Assembly: GCF_019443965.1 (NCBI RefSeq)
Contig: NZ_CP040814.1
Span: 124,001-188,000 of the forward strand
Length of the DNA: 64,000 nucleotides
Reading direction: 5' to 3'
Origin: Salinibacterium sp. M195
GTDB taxonomy: Bacteria; Actinomycetota; Actinomycetes; Actinomycetales; Microbacteriaceae
The position numbers and the translations under genes are program-made. The notes below the pieces were generated by a model. That model saw only the letters and a list, made by a program, of their open reading frames with translations, had not been told where the DNA came from and ran no database searches. How positions within the stretch are numbered: position 1 is the stretch's first letter; every line of letters begins with the position of its first letter. Positions 31,997 through 41,468 of this stretch are shown one piece after another.

Positions 31997-33472
31997 ATGG
32001 ACTTGAGCGGCATTGACTTCAGCTTTACCGCGATTCTGGCGACTTTTCTGGTGCTGCTCGACATCACTATTCGTGTGTTGGCCGTAATCTACGTTCCGCG
32101 CAACCGGCGCCCGCAGACTGCGATGGCCTGGTTGTTGGCAATATTCTTCATTCCGTATGTTGGAATTTTGCTGTTCCTGATATTTGGCAGCCGCAAGCTC
32201 CCCAAGGGGCGGCGCGATAGACAGTCCGAGATCAATCAGTTCATCGTTGAATCAACAGAGGGCATGGATCAGGTCAAGCAAGATCTACCTTGGCCATCGT
32301 GGCTTGCTCCGGTTATCGAGCTCAATCGAACGCTGGGCGCGATGCCTCTCGTCGGCGGCAACTCGGCCTCTCTGTATTCCGATTATCGAGAGTCGTTAGC
32401 TGCGATGACCACAGCGGTCAACGAAGCGAATAACTACGTTCACGTTGAGTTCTACATTCTCAGTTTGGATTCCACTACTGCCCCTTTCTTCGACGCGTTA
32501 GAGGCCGCCCACAAGCGTGGGGTCCGGGTGCGCGTTCTGCTCGATCACCTCGCGTCGCTTCGCTCCCCCGGATACTTCACGACCACTCGTCGCCTCAAAA
32601 AAATGGGCGTGCAGTGGGAGGTCATGCTTCCCCTTCAGCCGCTCAAGTGGAAGTTTCAGCGCCCTGACTTGCGCAATCACCGCAAGCTACTCGTCATCGA
32701 TAACAAGCTCGCATTCACGGGTTCGCAGAACATGGTCGATTCGACCTACAACAAGCGCGTAAACAAGAAGCGCGGGCTGCAGTGGAAAGACCTCATGGTG
32801 CGCTTTGAGGGACCAATCGTTGCGGGAATCCACGCGCTATTCATCACCGACTGGTACAGCGAAACGAACGAGCTGCTCGTGCGCGAGGCATCGTTGACAC
32901 CTCCCACAGCGACGGCAACGGATCTCGATGCCCAGGTTGTTCCTAGCGGCCCTGGCTTCGAGGGAGAGAACAACTTACGACTGTTCAACTCGTTGCTCTA
33001 TGCCGCTCAAGAGCGCGTGATCATCACGAGTCCGTATTTTGTGCCAGATGATTCGATGCTGTATGCCATCACGACCGCCGCGCAGAGCGGGCTCGATGTG
33101 CAGCTTTTTGTCTCTGAGGTTGGCGATCAGGCCTTGGTTTATCACGCGCAACGCAGCTACTACGAGGAGCTGCTGCGTGCCGGGGTGAAGATCTGGCTTT
33201 ACCCTTCACCGACAGTGCTGCATGCGAAGCACTTCACTATCGACGATCAAGTGGCAGTAATCGGGTCAAGCAACATGGATATGCGCTCGTTCAGCCTCAA
33301 CCTTGAAATTTCGGTCATGGTGCGCGGGCCAGAGTTTATCGCCGACATGCGCGAGCTCGAGGAACAGTACCGCAACGTCAGCCGCGAGCTCACTCTCGAC
33401 GAGTGGCTAGAGCGCCCACGCCGCTCCAAAGTGCTCGACAACATCGCCAGACTTACCGCCGCCGTTCAGTAG
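31997..33472 (+). CDS. cls: Cardiolipin synthase (phospholipase D family)
   Basis: 491 residues. Two N-terminal membrane helices (about residues 10-60) are followed by two phospholipase D domains, each with an HKD motif: NHRKLLVIDNKLAFTGSQN (about residue 227) and HAKHFTIDDQVAVIGSSNM (about 407). It joins two phosphatidylglycerol molecules, or a CDP-diacylglycerol in some actinobacteria, to give cardiolipin. The HKD pair with the N-terminal anchor favours the Cls type. It stands alone, 50 bases after the antiporter. Confidence 0.93.
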   Translation: MDLSGIDFSFTAILATFLVLLDITIRVLAVIYVPRNRRPQTAMAWLLAIFFIPYVGILLFLIFGSRKLPKGRRDRQSEINQFIVESTEGMDQVKQDLPWPSWLAPVIELNRTLGAMPLVGGNSASLYSDYRESLAAMTTAVNEANNYVHVEFYILSLDSTTAPFFDALEAAHKRGVRVRVLLDHLASLRSPGYFTTTRRLKKMGVQWEVMLPLQPLKWKFQRPDLRNHRKLLVIDNKLAFTGSQNMVDSTYNKRVNKKRGLQWKDLMVRFEGPIVAGIHALFITDWYSETNELLVREASLTPPTATATDLDAQVVPSGPGFEGENNLRLFNSLLYAAQERVIITSPYFVPDDSMLYAITTAAQSGLDVQLFVSEVGDQALVYHAQRSYYEELLRAGVKIWLYPSPTVLHAKHFTIDDQVAVIGSSNMDMRSFSLNLEISVMVRGPEFIADMRELEEQYRNVSRELTLDEWLERPRRSKVLDNIARLTAAVQ

Positions 33473-33487
33473 AACCAGCGACGTGAG

Positions 33488-34846
33488 CTAGTTGTTGTCG
33501 GTGGCCTTCGATGCGGCGATCATTTCGTCGCGATCGACGAGTTTGATGCGCGCCCGGCCTTCTGGCTCTCCGAGAGCAATCTCACGAGCATCCAGTAGCT
33601 GCCAGCCCTGCAGGTTGGTGTAGTCAACGTCACGGCTCTTCAGCAGGTCAACAACTGCCTCCTCGTCTGGTCGTTCGGGGCTCCACCAGTTGGCCTGATC
33701 GTTCATGACGTGTTTGATGGTTTCCATCGCGTCAGACTTGGTGTGGCCAATGAGTCCAACGGGTCCGCGCTTGATCCAACCTGTGGCGTAGACGCCGTGC
33801 ACCGGCTGGTCGTTGTCGTCAATGACTTGACCTTCGCGGTTAGGGATTACCCCACGGTGGTCGTCGAAGGGGATGCCGTCGAGCGGTGAGCCGAAGTAGC
33901 CAACAGCGCGGTAGACGCTTTGCACCGCGACTTCGCGGAACTCGCCGGTGCCGACAACTCCGCCTTGACCATCGGGCTTGGTGCGCTCGTAGCGGAAGCC
34001 CTCAACGTGGTCGGCGCCGAGCACCTCGACGGGCCCGGCGTAGAAGTGCAGGTGCAGGCGGCGCGAGGCGTTGCCCCTTTCTTCTCCACGCCATTTTGTG
34101 AAGATGCGGTCGAGCACCATGATCTGTTTGTTCGACTCGATGGCAGCTTTCGATGCCTCGTCATAGTCGAAGTCTTCTTCGTCAACCATCAGGTCGACAT
34201 CGTCGAGTTCGCCAAGCTCCCGCAGCTCGAGCGGGGTGAACTTCACCTGCATGGGTCCGCGACGGCCGAAGACGTGCACGTCGGTCACGGGGCTCGATTT
34301 GAGGCCATCGTAGACGTTGGCAGGGATCTCTGTCGGGAGCAGGTCATCCGCGTGCTTAGCAAGCATTCTGGCAACGTCGAGTGCGACGTTGCCGTTGCCG
34401 ATGACAGCAACCTCTTTTGAGTCGAGGGTCCACTCGAGAGGAAAGTCCGGGTGTCCGTCGTACCAGCTGACAAAGTCGGCAGCGCCATGACTGCCCGGCA
34501 GATCAATTCCCGGAATCGGTAGCGGTGCATCCCGCACAGCACCCGTGGAGAAGATTACGGCGTTGTAGTGCTTTTTGAGGTCATCGAGGGTGATGTCGCG
34601 CCCGTAGGTGACGTTGCCAAATAGCCGAATGTTGCCGGTATCGAGCACATCGCGCAGCGCGTTAACAATGCCCTTGATACGCGGATGATCGGGGGCAACG
34701 CCATAGCGCACAAGACCATAGGGCGCCGGCAGCTGCTCGAACAAGTCGATAGACACCTCGAACTGTCGCTCGGCTTTCAGCAGGATGTCGGCGGCGTAGA
34801 TTCCGGCGGGGCCGGCCCCAACAATGGCGAGTCTGAGCTTGCTCAT
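33488..34846 (-). CDS. fprA: Ferredoxin/adrenodoxin-NADP reductase, FprA type
   Basis: 452 residues from the ATG at 34846. An extension to 34930 is open but would overlap the upstream gene and lacks a better start. The FAD-binding site GAGPAGIYAADILLK is at the N-terminus. APYGLVRYGVAPDHP and the NADP site VIGNGNVALDVARML follow, and GWIKRGPVGLIGHTKSDA is near the C-terminus; all are typical of adrenodoxin-reductase-like FprA. It passes electrons between NADPH and ferredoxins. It is 53 bases downstream of the polyprenyl synthase gene. Confidence 0.93.
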   Translation of the reverse strand: MSKLRLAIVGAGPAGIYAADILLKAERQFEVSIDLFEQLPAPYGLVRYGVAPDHPRIKGIVNALRDVLDTGNIRLFGNVTYGRDITLDDLKKHYNAVIFSTGAVRDAPLPIPGIDLPGSHGAADFVSWYDGHPDFPLEWTLDSKEVAVIGNGNVALDVARMLAKHADDLLPTEIPANVYDGLKSSPVTDVHVFGRRGPMQVKFTPLELRELGELDDVDLMVDEEDFDYDEASKAAIESNKQIMVLDRIFTKWRGEERGNASRRLHLHFYAGPVEVLGADHVEGFRYERTKPDGQGGVVGTGEFREVAVQSVYRAVGYFGSPLDGIPFDDHRGVIPNREGQVIDDNDQPVHGVYATGWIKRGPVGLIGHTKSDAMETIKHVMNDQANWWSPERPDEEAVVDLLKSRDVDYTNLQGWQLLDAREIALGEPEGRARIKLVDRDEMIAASKATDNN

Positions 34847-34898
34847 CGGCTGTAGTTTCCGTTCGTCTCGAGGCGCCCGAGCGCGGGCGAGTGGCGTG

Positions 34899-35981
34899 CT
34901 AGTTGGAGCGTTCGACGATGCTGTCGGCAAAACGCGTGAGAGCTTTCTTCACAGGACCATCCGGAAGAGGCGCGAGAGCGTCTACTGCTTCGCGACCCCA
35001 ACGTCGAGCTTCGTCCACAGTCTTCTTCGTAACCGAGTGCTCCCGTAGTTCGGTCACGGCGGCATCCAAAGCAGCTTCGTCGCCATCACCATAGAAGTTG
35101 GCATTGACATCACGTTCGATGCGCGTCAGCAGATCTGCCGCATCGCTGTCGGTGACGGCGAGTTCGCGTAGGTACAAGAGCGGCAGCGTTGCTACGCCAC
35201 TGCGCAGGTCAGTTCCGGCCTTTTTTCCCGTCTTGCCCGTCTCTGCAGAGAGATCGATGACATCATCGACGAGCTGAAAAGCGACGCCAACTTTCTCGCC
35301 GAATTCGCGCACAGGCACCGTGTACTCCTCTGGCGCATCAGACAACATGATGCCAAGTTCGGCCGCCGCAGCGATGAGCGATCCGGTCTTGTCAGCCAGA
35401 ACTTGAAGGTAATGCTCGACAGGATTCTCGCCCGGCTTCGGGCCGAGAGTTTCGTGCAGTTGACCAAGGCACAGTCGTTCGAAGGTGTTCGCCTGCAAGA
35501 GAAGCGCGTCTTCGCCAAGAGCCGCAACAAGTTTGCTTGCCCGCGCGAACAACAGGTCACCGGTCAGGATCGCAACCGAGTTACCCCACACGTTTTGCGC
35601 GCTTGGCACCCCGCGACGCAACTGCGCCTCATCCATCACATCATCGTGATAGAGCGAAGCGAGGTGAGTAAGTTCCACCGCCTGGGCTGCTGTGACAACG
35701 CCAGGATTATTGCCGGAGCCCAGCTGAGCGGTGAGCAGCGCGAGCACAGGACGTACCCGCTTGCCGCCTGCCTCAAGCAGATATCGACTCGTGGCATCTG
35801 CGATGTCATCGGCAAAAGCCAGGTGAGTCAACAAACCGACCTCGACCTGCTCAAGGCCCTCTTCCACGGCGGCAGCAAAGCGACGCTCATCGCCTGAGGC
35901 AAAGAGTTTCTCGCCCAGCCCCAGAGACGAACTCAAGGTGTTGCTGCTGCGAGCAGGTGGAGCGCTCGGGTTCACTATCAA
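34899..35981 (-). CDS. Polyprenyl diphosphate synthase (menaquinone side chain)
   Basis: 360 residues. The two aspartate-rich motifs of trans-prenyltransferases are present: DDVMDEAQLRRG (around 113-124) and DDVID (around 237-241). It adds isopentenyl units to an allylic primer. Residues setting chain length cannot be judged safely, but its place directly after menG and near the whole men set indicates the octa- or nonaprenyl chain of menaquinone. It follows menG by 21 bases on the same strand, so they probably form an operon with fprA. Confidence 0.92.
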   Translation of the reverse strand: MIVNPSAPPARSSNTLSSSLGLGEKLFASGDERRFAAAVEEGLEQVEVGLLTHLAFADDIADATSRYLLEAGGKRVRPVLALLTAQLGSGNNPGVVTAAQAVELTHLASLYHDDVMDEAQLRRGVPSAQNVWGNSVAILTGDLLFARASKLVAALGEDALLLQANTFERLCLGQLHETLGPKPGENPVEHYLQVLADKTGSLIAAAAELGIMLSDAPEEYTVPVREFGEKVGVAFQLVDDVIDLSAETGKTGKKAGTDLRSGVATLPLLYLRELAVTDSDAADLLTRIERDVNANFYGDGDEAALDAAVTELREHSVTKKTVDEARRWGREAVDALAPLPDGPVKKALTRFADSIVERSN

Positions 35982-36002
35982 CCGGGTTTCTTTTGCGAAG
36001 CG

Positions 36003-36788
36003 CTACGGCTTCGGTGTGGCGTCTTTGGTGGTCTTGGCAGCCCTGATCGTCTTGATCGGGCGCGTGGCAAGGTCTTTGCGCTTTGCAACCGAGGCGAGCA
36101 CGGTTTCGTCGACAGGCTTGTGGCCTCGGTGCATGGCGACAATTCCCGCGGTGAGATTGCGGTAGGCGACCCTGGTGAACCCGGCTGCCCGAATCCACTG
36201 GCTCAGTTCACCCTGATCCGGCCATTCCCGAATCGACTCGGCGAGGTAGGTGTAGGCCTCAGGGTTGGAACTCGAGCGATCGGCAATGATCGGCATTACT
36301 CGGTTCAGGTAGGTGAAGTAGCCAGCGCGCACAATGGCAACCGGCGGCTTGGAGAATTCTGTGATCACGAGACGCCCACCGGGCTTCAGCACACGGAACA
36401 TCTCAGAGAGTGCGGAGCGCGGATCATTAATATTGCGCAGTCCGAAACTGATCGTGACGGCATCGAACTCGTTGTCGCCAAAGGGAAGCTGTTCAGCATT
36501 GCCCTGAATAAACTCGATCTTCTTGTGACGTTTGCGAGCCTGCTCGACCATTCCGGTAGAAAAGTCGAGGCCGACCACTCTGGCACCATTGCGGTGAAGA
36601 GCCGCCGAACTTGTGCCGGTTCCGGCAGCAATATCGAGGATGCGTTCGCCAGCTTCCGGAGCAACAGCGCGCACCGTGGCAGCCCGCCACAGCAGCGCAT
36701 TTCCGGCCGAGAGGACGTTGTTTGTGCGGTCGTAGTGTTTTGCGACACCATCGAACATGCCGGCCACGTCATCCGGTCGCTTATTCAT
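36003..36788 (-). CDS. menG: Demethylmenaquinone methyltransferase
   Basis: 261 residues from the ATG at 36788, with AAGG about seven bases upstream. It has the UbiE/MenG signatures MFDGVAKHYDRTN near the start, the SAM site ILDIAAGTGTSSAAL, and the family block RNINDPRSALSEMFRVLKPG. It methylates the naphthoquinone ring in the last step of menaquinone synthesis. A basic Lys/Arg-rich tail of about 30 residues extends past the usual end (UbiE about 230-250). Confidence 0.95.
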   Translation of the reverse strand: MNKRPDDVAGMFDGVAKHYDRTNNVLSAGNALLWRAATVRAVAPEAGERILDIAAGTGTSSAALHRNGARVVGLDFSTGMVEQARKRHKKIEFIQGNAEQLPFGDNEFDAVTISFGLRNINDPRSALSEMFRVLKPGGRLVITEFSKPPVAIVRAGYFTYLNRVMPIIADRSSSNPEAYTYLAESIREWPDQGELSQWIRAAGFTRVAYRNLTAGIVAMHRGHKPVDETVLASVAKRKDLATRPIKTIRAAKTTKDATPKP

Positions 36789-36931
36789 GTCAGCCTTACC
36801 CACCCCTTCAGTCTAGGGCGCTGAGACACAATGCTCACTTCCTTCGCCGCAACTGACAGGTACTCTGATACTTGTGAGGCATTATTGGGCTCTAGAGCAG
36901 CCCGTTCCCGGCACTAATCGAGGCATTTGCG

Positions 36932-38185
36932 ATGACTAACACCCGCGAATCACTCAGCGTTGTTACCCGACCCAGCGCGTCGATGGGTCGCATCCTCGAC
37001 TGGATCTCTCCCGACTCACCTCTTGCGTTTGTGCGGGATGGCGACGGAATCGTCGGCATCGGAGAATTGCTCCGCCTCGAGTTCCGTGGCGCCGAACGAT
37101 TCACTCAGGCCGCTGCGTCGTGGAGTGAACTTTCACGCGTGGCGGTTGTGCACGACAGCGTCAAACGCGCAGGCACTGGTCTAGTAGCGCTCGGTAGCTT
37201 TGCCTTCGCCGACTCCTCCGCAGAGGTGAGCGTGCTCATCGTTCCGCGGATGATTATCGGCAGCCGAGACGGAATCCACTGGGTCACCTCGATCTCGCAC
37301 GGAGAAGTGAGCGGCCTTCCTGAGACGGCGGATGCCCTTGCCGAGGTTCCTCTCACTCCTCGCGGCGCCCCCGTGCACCTCTCGTTCGTGCCAGGAAAAA
37401 TGAGCGCGAAAGGTTTCACCACCGCGGTCAACGCTGCACTTCGCGAGATTTCACGGTCGAAAGCCGCCAAGCTTGTCATCGCCCGCGATCAGGTAGCAAC
37501 GCTCCCCGCCGGCGCCGACCTGCGGGTGCCGATTGATGCGCTCGCTGGCCGCTACCCCGACACCTTCACGTTTGCCGTCGATGGGCTCATCGGCTCCAGC
37601 CCAGAAACTCTGGTGCGCGTTCAGAACGGCACCGTCAGCGCCCGCGTACTCGCCGGAAGTGCTGCGCGCGGCGACAACCGAATCTCCGATGGGCGAGCCG
37701 CCGCGACACTGGCGGGATCGCCCAAAGACCAGAAAGAGCATGCGCTCGCGCTTGCCAGCGTGATGGATGCCCTGCTGCCACTGAGCAGCGAACTTGTTGC
37801 GGCATCCACTCCTTTTGCGCTGCAGCTGCCCAACCTGTGGCATCTCGCTACCGACATCGAAGGGCAACTCACCGAGCGCTCGAGCGCCCTCGATCTGCTT
37901 ACGGTGCTGCATCCCACCGCAGCAGTAGCAGGCACACCGACTCCCGATGCCATCCGAATTATCGACAAGCTCGAGGGCTTTGATCGCGGGCGCTATGCCG
38001 GCCCTGTTGGCTGGGTTGACTCGCACGGCAACGGTGAATGGGCGGTGGCGTTGCGCTGTGCCCAAGTCGACGGCACACGCATCACCGCGTATGCCGGTGC
38101 CGGAATAGTCGCTGGCTCAGAGGCTAAACGCGAGCTCGCCGAAACCGAGCTCAAGTTTCGCCCCATCGTCGAAGCGTTCGGCTAG
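36932..38185 (+). CDS. menF: Isochorismate synthase
   Basis: 417 residues of the chorismate-binding superfamily. The C-terminal catalytic part has FTFAVDGLIGSSPETLVRV, RVLAGSAARG, KDQKEHALAL and FDRGRYAGPVGW, all conserved among isochorismate synthases. It converts chorismate to isochorismate, the entry to menaquinone. A trpE or pabB role is unlikely given the men neighbours. It diverges from menG across 143 bases that should hold both promoters. Confidence 0.93.
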   Translation: MTNTRESLSVVTRPSASMGRILDWISPDSPLAFVRDGDGIVGIGELLRLEFRGAERFTQAAASWSELSRVAVVHDSVKRAGTGLVALGSFAFADSSAEVSVLIVPRMIIGSRDGIHWVTSISHGEVSGLPETADALAEVPLTPRGAPVHLSFVPGKMSAKGFTTAVNAALREISRSKAAKLVIARDQVATLPAGADLRVPIDALAGRYPDTFTFAVDGLIGSSPETLVRVQNGTVSARVLAGSAARGDNRISDGRAAATLAGSPKDQKEHALALASVMDALLPLSSELVAASTPFALQLPNLWHLATDIEGQLTERSSALDLLTVLHPTAAVAGTPTPDAIRIIDKLEGFDRGRYAGPVGWVDSHGNGEWAVALRCAQVDGTRITAYAGAGIVAGSEAKRELAETELKFRPIVEAFG

Positions 38186-38195
38186 CGAGCGGCAG

Positions 38196-39020
38196 CTAGC
38201 TAGCGGCGAGGCGCTGCTTCTCTGCATCGACGTCGTAGTCAGCAGAAGGCCATTCGGGGTCGAGCCGCTCCAATGCCTCGAGCAGAAGCTGCTGAACGGC
38301 CAGGCGCGCGTGCCATTTGTGGTTCGCCGGAATCACATACCAGGGCGCATTCTCGGTCGTCGTCCGCTGAAGCGCGATCTCGTAAGCCTCTTGGTACTCG
38401 GCCCACAAGAGCCGCTCATCCACGTCACCAGGATTGTATTTCCAGTGCTTCTCTGGGCGGTCAAGCCGTTCCTGAAGCCGCTCTTTCTGCTCGTCAGCGC
38501 TGATGTGAAGCATGACCTTGATGATCGTCGTGCCCTGCTCGATCAGTTCGTTCTCGAAATCCCGGATGATCCCGTAACGCTCTTCGACAGTCTCCGGAGT
38601 CGAGAATCCCCGCACACGGTGAATCAACACATCCTCGTAGTGCGAGCGGTCGAAAACACCGATCGAGCCCGCGACCGGAAGTTCTTTACGGATTCGCCAC
38701 AAAAAGTCGTGGGACTTCTCTTCATCCGTCGGAGCCTTGAAAGCGTGAATCTGCACGCCCTGCGGATCGACTCCGCCAATGACGTGCCGCAGGATGCCGC
38801 CCTTGCCTGCGGTATCCATCGCCTGCAACACGAGTAGCACCCGGCGTTTACCACCGAACTTACTTTCGGCGAAGAGCCGCTCCTGCAACTCGGCTAAGCG
38901 CTTGGCGTTCTTAGCGAGCGCCTTCTCCGCATCTTTTTTGTCACCATCGAAGGCGGGAGTCGACGACGGATCAATATCGGCAAGCGTGAAATCGGCGGAG
39001 ACAGGGGTCAGGGTGCTCAT
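38196..39020 (-). CDS. Polyphosphate kinase 2 family protein
   Basis: 274 residues with one PPK2 domain. Walker A-like LQAMDTAGKGGILRHV (around residue 66) and the lid/Walker B region IGVFDRSHYEDVLIHRVRG are clear. One-domain PPK2 enzymes move phosphate between polyphosphate and nucleotides; the exact class (NMP or NDP phosphorylation) is not set by these motifs. It sits between menF and menD, ending 10 bases from the menF stop, but has no known part in menaquinone synthesis. Confidence 0.93.
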   Translation of the reverse strand: MSTLTPVSADFTLADIDPSSTPAFDGDKKDAEKALAKNAKRLAELQERLFAESKFGGKRRVLLVLQAMDTAGKGGILRHVIGGVDPQGVQIHAFKAPTDEEKSHDFLWRIRKELPVAGSIGVFDRSHYEDVLIHRVRGFSTPETVEERYGIIRDFENELIEQGTTIIKVMLHISADEQKERLQERLDRPEKHWKYNPGDVDERLLWAEYQEAYEIALQRTTTENAPWYVIPANHKWHARLAVQQLLLEALERLDPEWPSADYDVDAEKQRLAAS

Positions 39021-39061
39021 GCGCCAAGGCTACTCCGCCTCATAAGTTTGCAGCAGAGAAG

Positions 39062-40777
39062 CTAGCGGCCGAGCGGAACCTCAATGATCGTTGGCTCAGG
39101 ATGCGCCGAAAGAGCTTGATCGAGTTCACCACGAGTCGCGGCCGAAATGTAGCGCCAACCGTAAGCAACAGCGAGCGCTTCAATGGAGGCGTTTTGTTGT
39201 GTCAACAGCACCCGATCGAAACTGTCACCAGCCTGGCCCGCCACCTCGAGAACATCGAAAATAGTGCCGCCATCGTCGTTGCCAACAATCACCTGGATGC
39301 GCGGGCGTGGCTCGCCGACACCAAACATGAGCGCGCCAACATCGTGGAAAATTGCGAGGTCACCGAGCAACACCCGGGTCACACCCTCATTGCCGGGCTC
39401 GGCCTGACTGGCGAGAGCTATGCCCAGCGCCGTCGAAATTGTTCCGTCGATTCCCGCGAGACCGCGGTTCGCGTGTACCGGAATCTTCTTTCCCGGAACG
39501 ACACGATCAACTTCGCGGATCAAACGTGAAGCGCCAAGAACGAGCCGGTCGTGGGGCCACGTCGCCCGCCACACCGCTTCGGCGAGCATGCGACGGTCAA
39601 CAGGGGTGCGCACAATCGCCAGTTCTGACTTGGCGTGAGTGCCAGCATCCGCATCGATATCGGGGGCGATGCTCTCGGTTTCGAGTAGCTGGCGGCTGGA
39701 ACCAACCCAACGGCCAAGCCACGCACGATCCGTTGCTTCGCCCGAAACCGACACTTCATCGACGAAGAGCTGAACGCAGCGACCGGGGTTGTAATCATCT
39801 GCAGACGGATGCCGCACGACAATGGTTTGCACTCCGCTTCGCTGAATCAGCGCCGGAATTTCGCGACTCAGCGTCGGATGCCCAAAGACGATGACGCGCG
39901 CAACGCGGTCACCAAAGTTGGCGGCATTCAAGAGCTCGCGGTACGTCACCACCAGATTGGGGCCGAAGTGCGCACCGCTAGAGACCTCGGCTAAGAGCGG
40001 CGCGCCGAGTTCACGCGCAACCTGCTCCGCTCGGGGGCCAGCGCCAGTTCCGGCGACGACGACTGTGGCCGGTGCCGGGCTCAGTGCGAGCTTCGTTGGC
40101 GCACGCGGCGACTGTTCGGTCGTCGTTTCGACAGTGGGATCGAGGTCACTGAAGAGGTCAGGGAACGCCGGTTCGCGCTCTACCGCTGGCTCGCGAACGA
40201 CCTCAGCCGGAGTCGAAATCCACGTGAAGGGCGCCGAGAGTGGCTCGTCAAAAGAGAGGTTGAGATGCACGGGGCCGCTGACAGCAGCGACGGCCTCGCG
40301 AGCGAGTTGAACGGCGGCATCCAGCTCGCCGGCAGCCCCGGTCGGTGCGGTGATATCCCACGTCTGCTGAACGGCGGTGCCGAAAATTCCCGGCTGCTGT
40401 GTGGTCTGATTTGAACCAATACCGCGAAGCGAATCGGGGCGGTCCGCACTAATGATGATCAGCGGAACGGCCGAATGGTGTGCTTCAAGAACGGCGGGGT
40501 GCAGGTTGGCGACGGCCGTGCCCGACGTCGTGACGACGAGCACTGGAGAGCCAGTCTCGACCGCGAGACCGAGCGCGAGAAAAGCGCCGACGCGCTCATC
40601 GATGCGCACGCGCAAGCGCAAAAGGCCCTGTTTTTCGAATTCCGCTGCAGCAAGAGCAAGTGCCTGCGAGCGCGAGCCAGGGCTCAACACAATGTCTCGA
40701 ACACCGAGACGAACGAACTCTTCGAGAAGGGCTACCGAAAAATTAGTTGCCGGAGAGTTAGTTGGTCTTATCGTCAT
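39062..40777 (-). CDS. menD: MenD: SEPHCHC synthase
   Basis: 571 residues, a thiamine-diphosphate enzyme. The N-terminal part has VLSPGSRSQALALAA and RIDERVGAFLALGLA, followed by LVVTTSGTAVANLHPAV and ISADRPDSLRGIGSNQTTQQ, typical of MenD. The C-terminal part has GLAGIDGTISTALG and the cofactor site LLGDLAIFHDVGAL. It joins isochorismate and 2-oxoglutarate. Its first 20 bases overlap the end of the small membrane protein gene upstream, so translation is coupled. Confidence 0.95.
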   Translation of the reverse strand: MTIRPTNSPATNFSVALLEEFVRLGVRDIVLSPGSRSQALALAAAEFEKQGLLRLRVRIDERVGAFLALGLAVETGSPVLVVTTSGTAVANLHPAVLEAHHSAVPLIIISADRPDSLRGIGSNQTTQQPGIFGTAVQQTWDITAPTGAAGELDAAVQLAREAVAAVSGPVHLNLSFDEPLSAPFTWISTPAEVVREPAVEREPAFPDLFSDLDPTVETTTEQSPRAPTKLALSPAPATVVVAGTGAGPRAEQVARELGAPLLAEVSSGAHFGPNLVVTYRELLNAANFGDRVARVIVFGHPTLSREIPALIQRSGVQTIVVRHPSADDYNPGRCVQLFVDEVSVSGEATDRAWLGRWVGSSRQLLETESIAPDIDADAGTHAKSELAIVRTPVDRRMLAEAVWRATWPHDRLVLGASRLIREVDRVVPGKKIPVHANRGLAGIDGTISTALGIALASQAEPGNEGVTRVLLGDLAIFHDVGALMFGVGEPRPRIQVIVGNDDGGTIFDVLEVAGQAGDSFDRVLLTQQNASIEALAVAYGWRYISAATRGELDQALSAHPEPTIIEVPLGR

Positions 40778-41090
40778 CGTCGAGATCTGCTAGTTCCTGT
40801 TCGAGGCGGCGGATGCGCTCATCTTGTTCTTCTTTGACACGCATGTTGCGCAAAAAGTCGGGGTCGTCGTCTGGAGCAACCGTGCGTGGCCTGCCAGCGT
40901 TACCGCTGCGTGCCTTACCGAGCATGAACCACAGCAGCACACCGATAACGGGGAGCAAGAGGATTACCAACACCCACAACAGCTTCGGCAATGCGCGCAC
41001 TCGACTGCGATCAGTTTGAATCACATCGACTGTGGCGAACACGTCTACCGCTATGAGCGCAAAAACGAGAACGATCAATAGTCGAGACAT
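40758..41090 (-). CDS. PLD nuclease N-terminal domain (PLDc_N) membrane protein
   Basis: 110 residues. Two membrane helices (LLIVLVFALIAVDVFATVDV and LLWVLVILLLPVIGVLLWFM) carry the PLDc_N pattern PKLLWVLVILLLPVIG; an acidic charged tail follows (EEQDERIRRLEQELADLDDD). The domain is normally found before phospholipase D or cardiolipin synthase domains and also occurs alone in actinobacteria, often beside men genes. Function is unknown. It overlaps menD by 20 bases. Confidence 0.88.
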   Translation of the reverse strand: MSRLLIVLVFALIAVDVFATVDVIQTDRSRVRALPKLLWVLVILLLPVIGVLLWFMLGKARSGNAGRPRTVAPDDDPDFLRNMRVKEEQDERIRRLEQELADLDDDDKTN

Positions 41091-41144
41091 GTGTCTATTC
41101 TACGCTGGCAGGCTGCGTGCGGCATGCAAGCCTAGACTGTTGCC

Positions 41145-41468
41145 GTGAAACCTTGGATCCTCTACTCGCTTCTGCGACTCGGAATTTTTGCAGCAGCGTT
41201 TTCTCTGCTGATGGTCGCGCAGGTCGAATGGTGGCTTTCGGCCATCGTCGCCGCAATCTTGGGGTTCGCGATCTCGTACATTTTCTTCGGCAAACTACGG
41301 GATGCCGTCGCGCTCGACATCGTGGCGCGACGTGCGGGGCCAAGCCACGACCCCGACCGCGATGCTGAAGATGCTGAGTCAGAAGCCCGCAATCCCTACA
41401 ACACGCCGAACTCTGTCGATTCCAGCGACGTCGACGCCGAGCCGCGCGACCTAGAAAGCGATCGCTGA
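41145..41468 (+). CDS. DUF4229 membrane protein
   Basis: 107 residues from a GTG. Two membrane helices (about 7-25 and 31-50) are followed by GKLRDAVALDIVARR and a long acidic, disordered tail (DPDRDAEDAESE). This layout fits DUF4229, an actinobacterial family commonly next to menaquinone genes. Function is unknown. It diverges from the PLDc_N gene and its end overlaps the menA stop by 18 bases on the opposite strand. Confidence 0.85.
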   Translation: MKPWILYSLLRLGIFAAAFSLLMVAQVEWWLSAIVAAILGFAISYIFFGKLRDAVALDIVARRAGPSHDPDRDAEDAESEARNPYNTPNSVDSSDVDAEPRDLESDR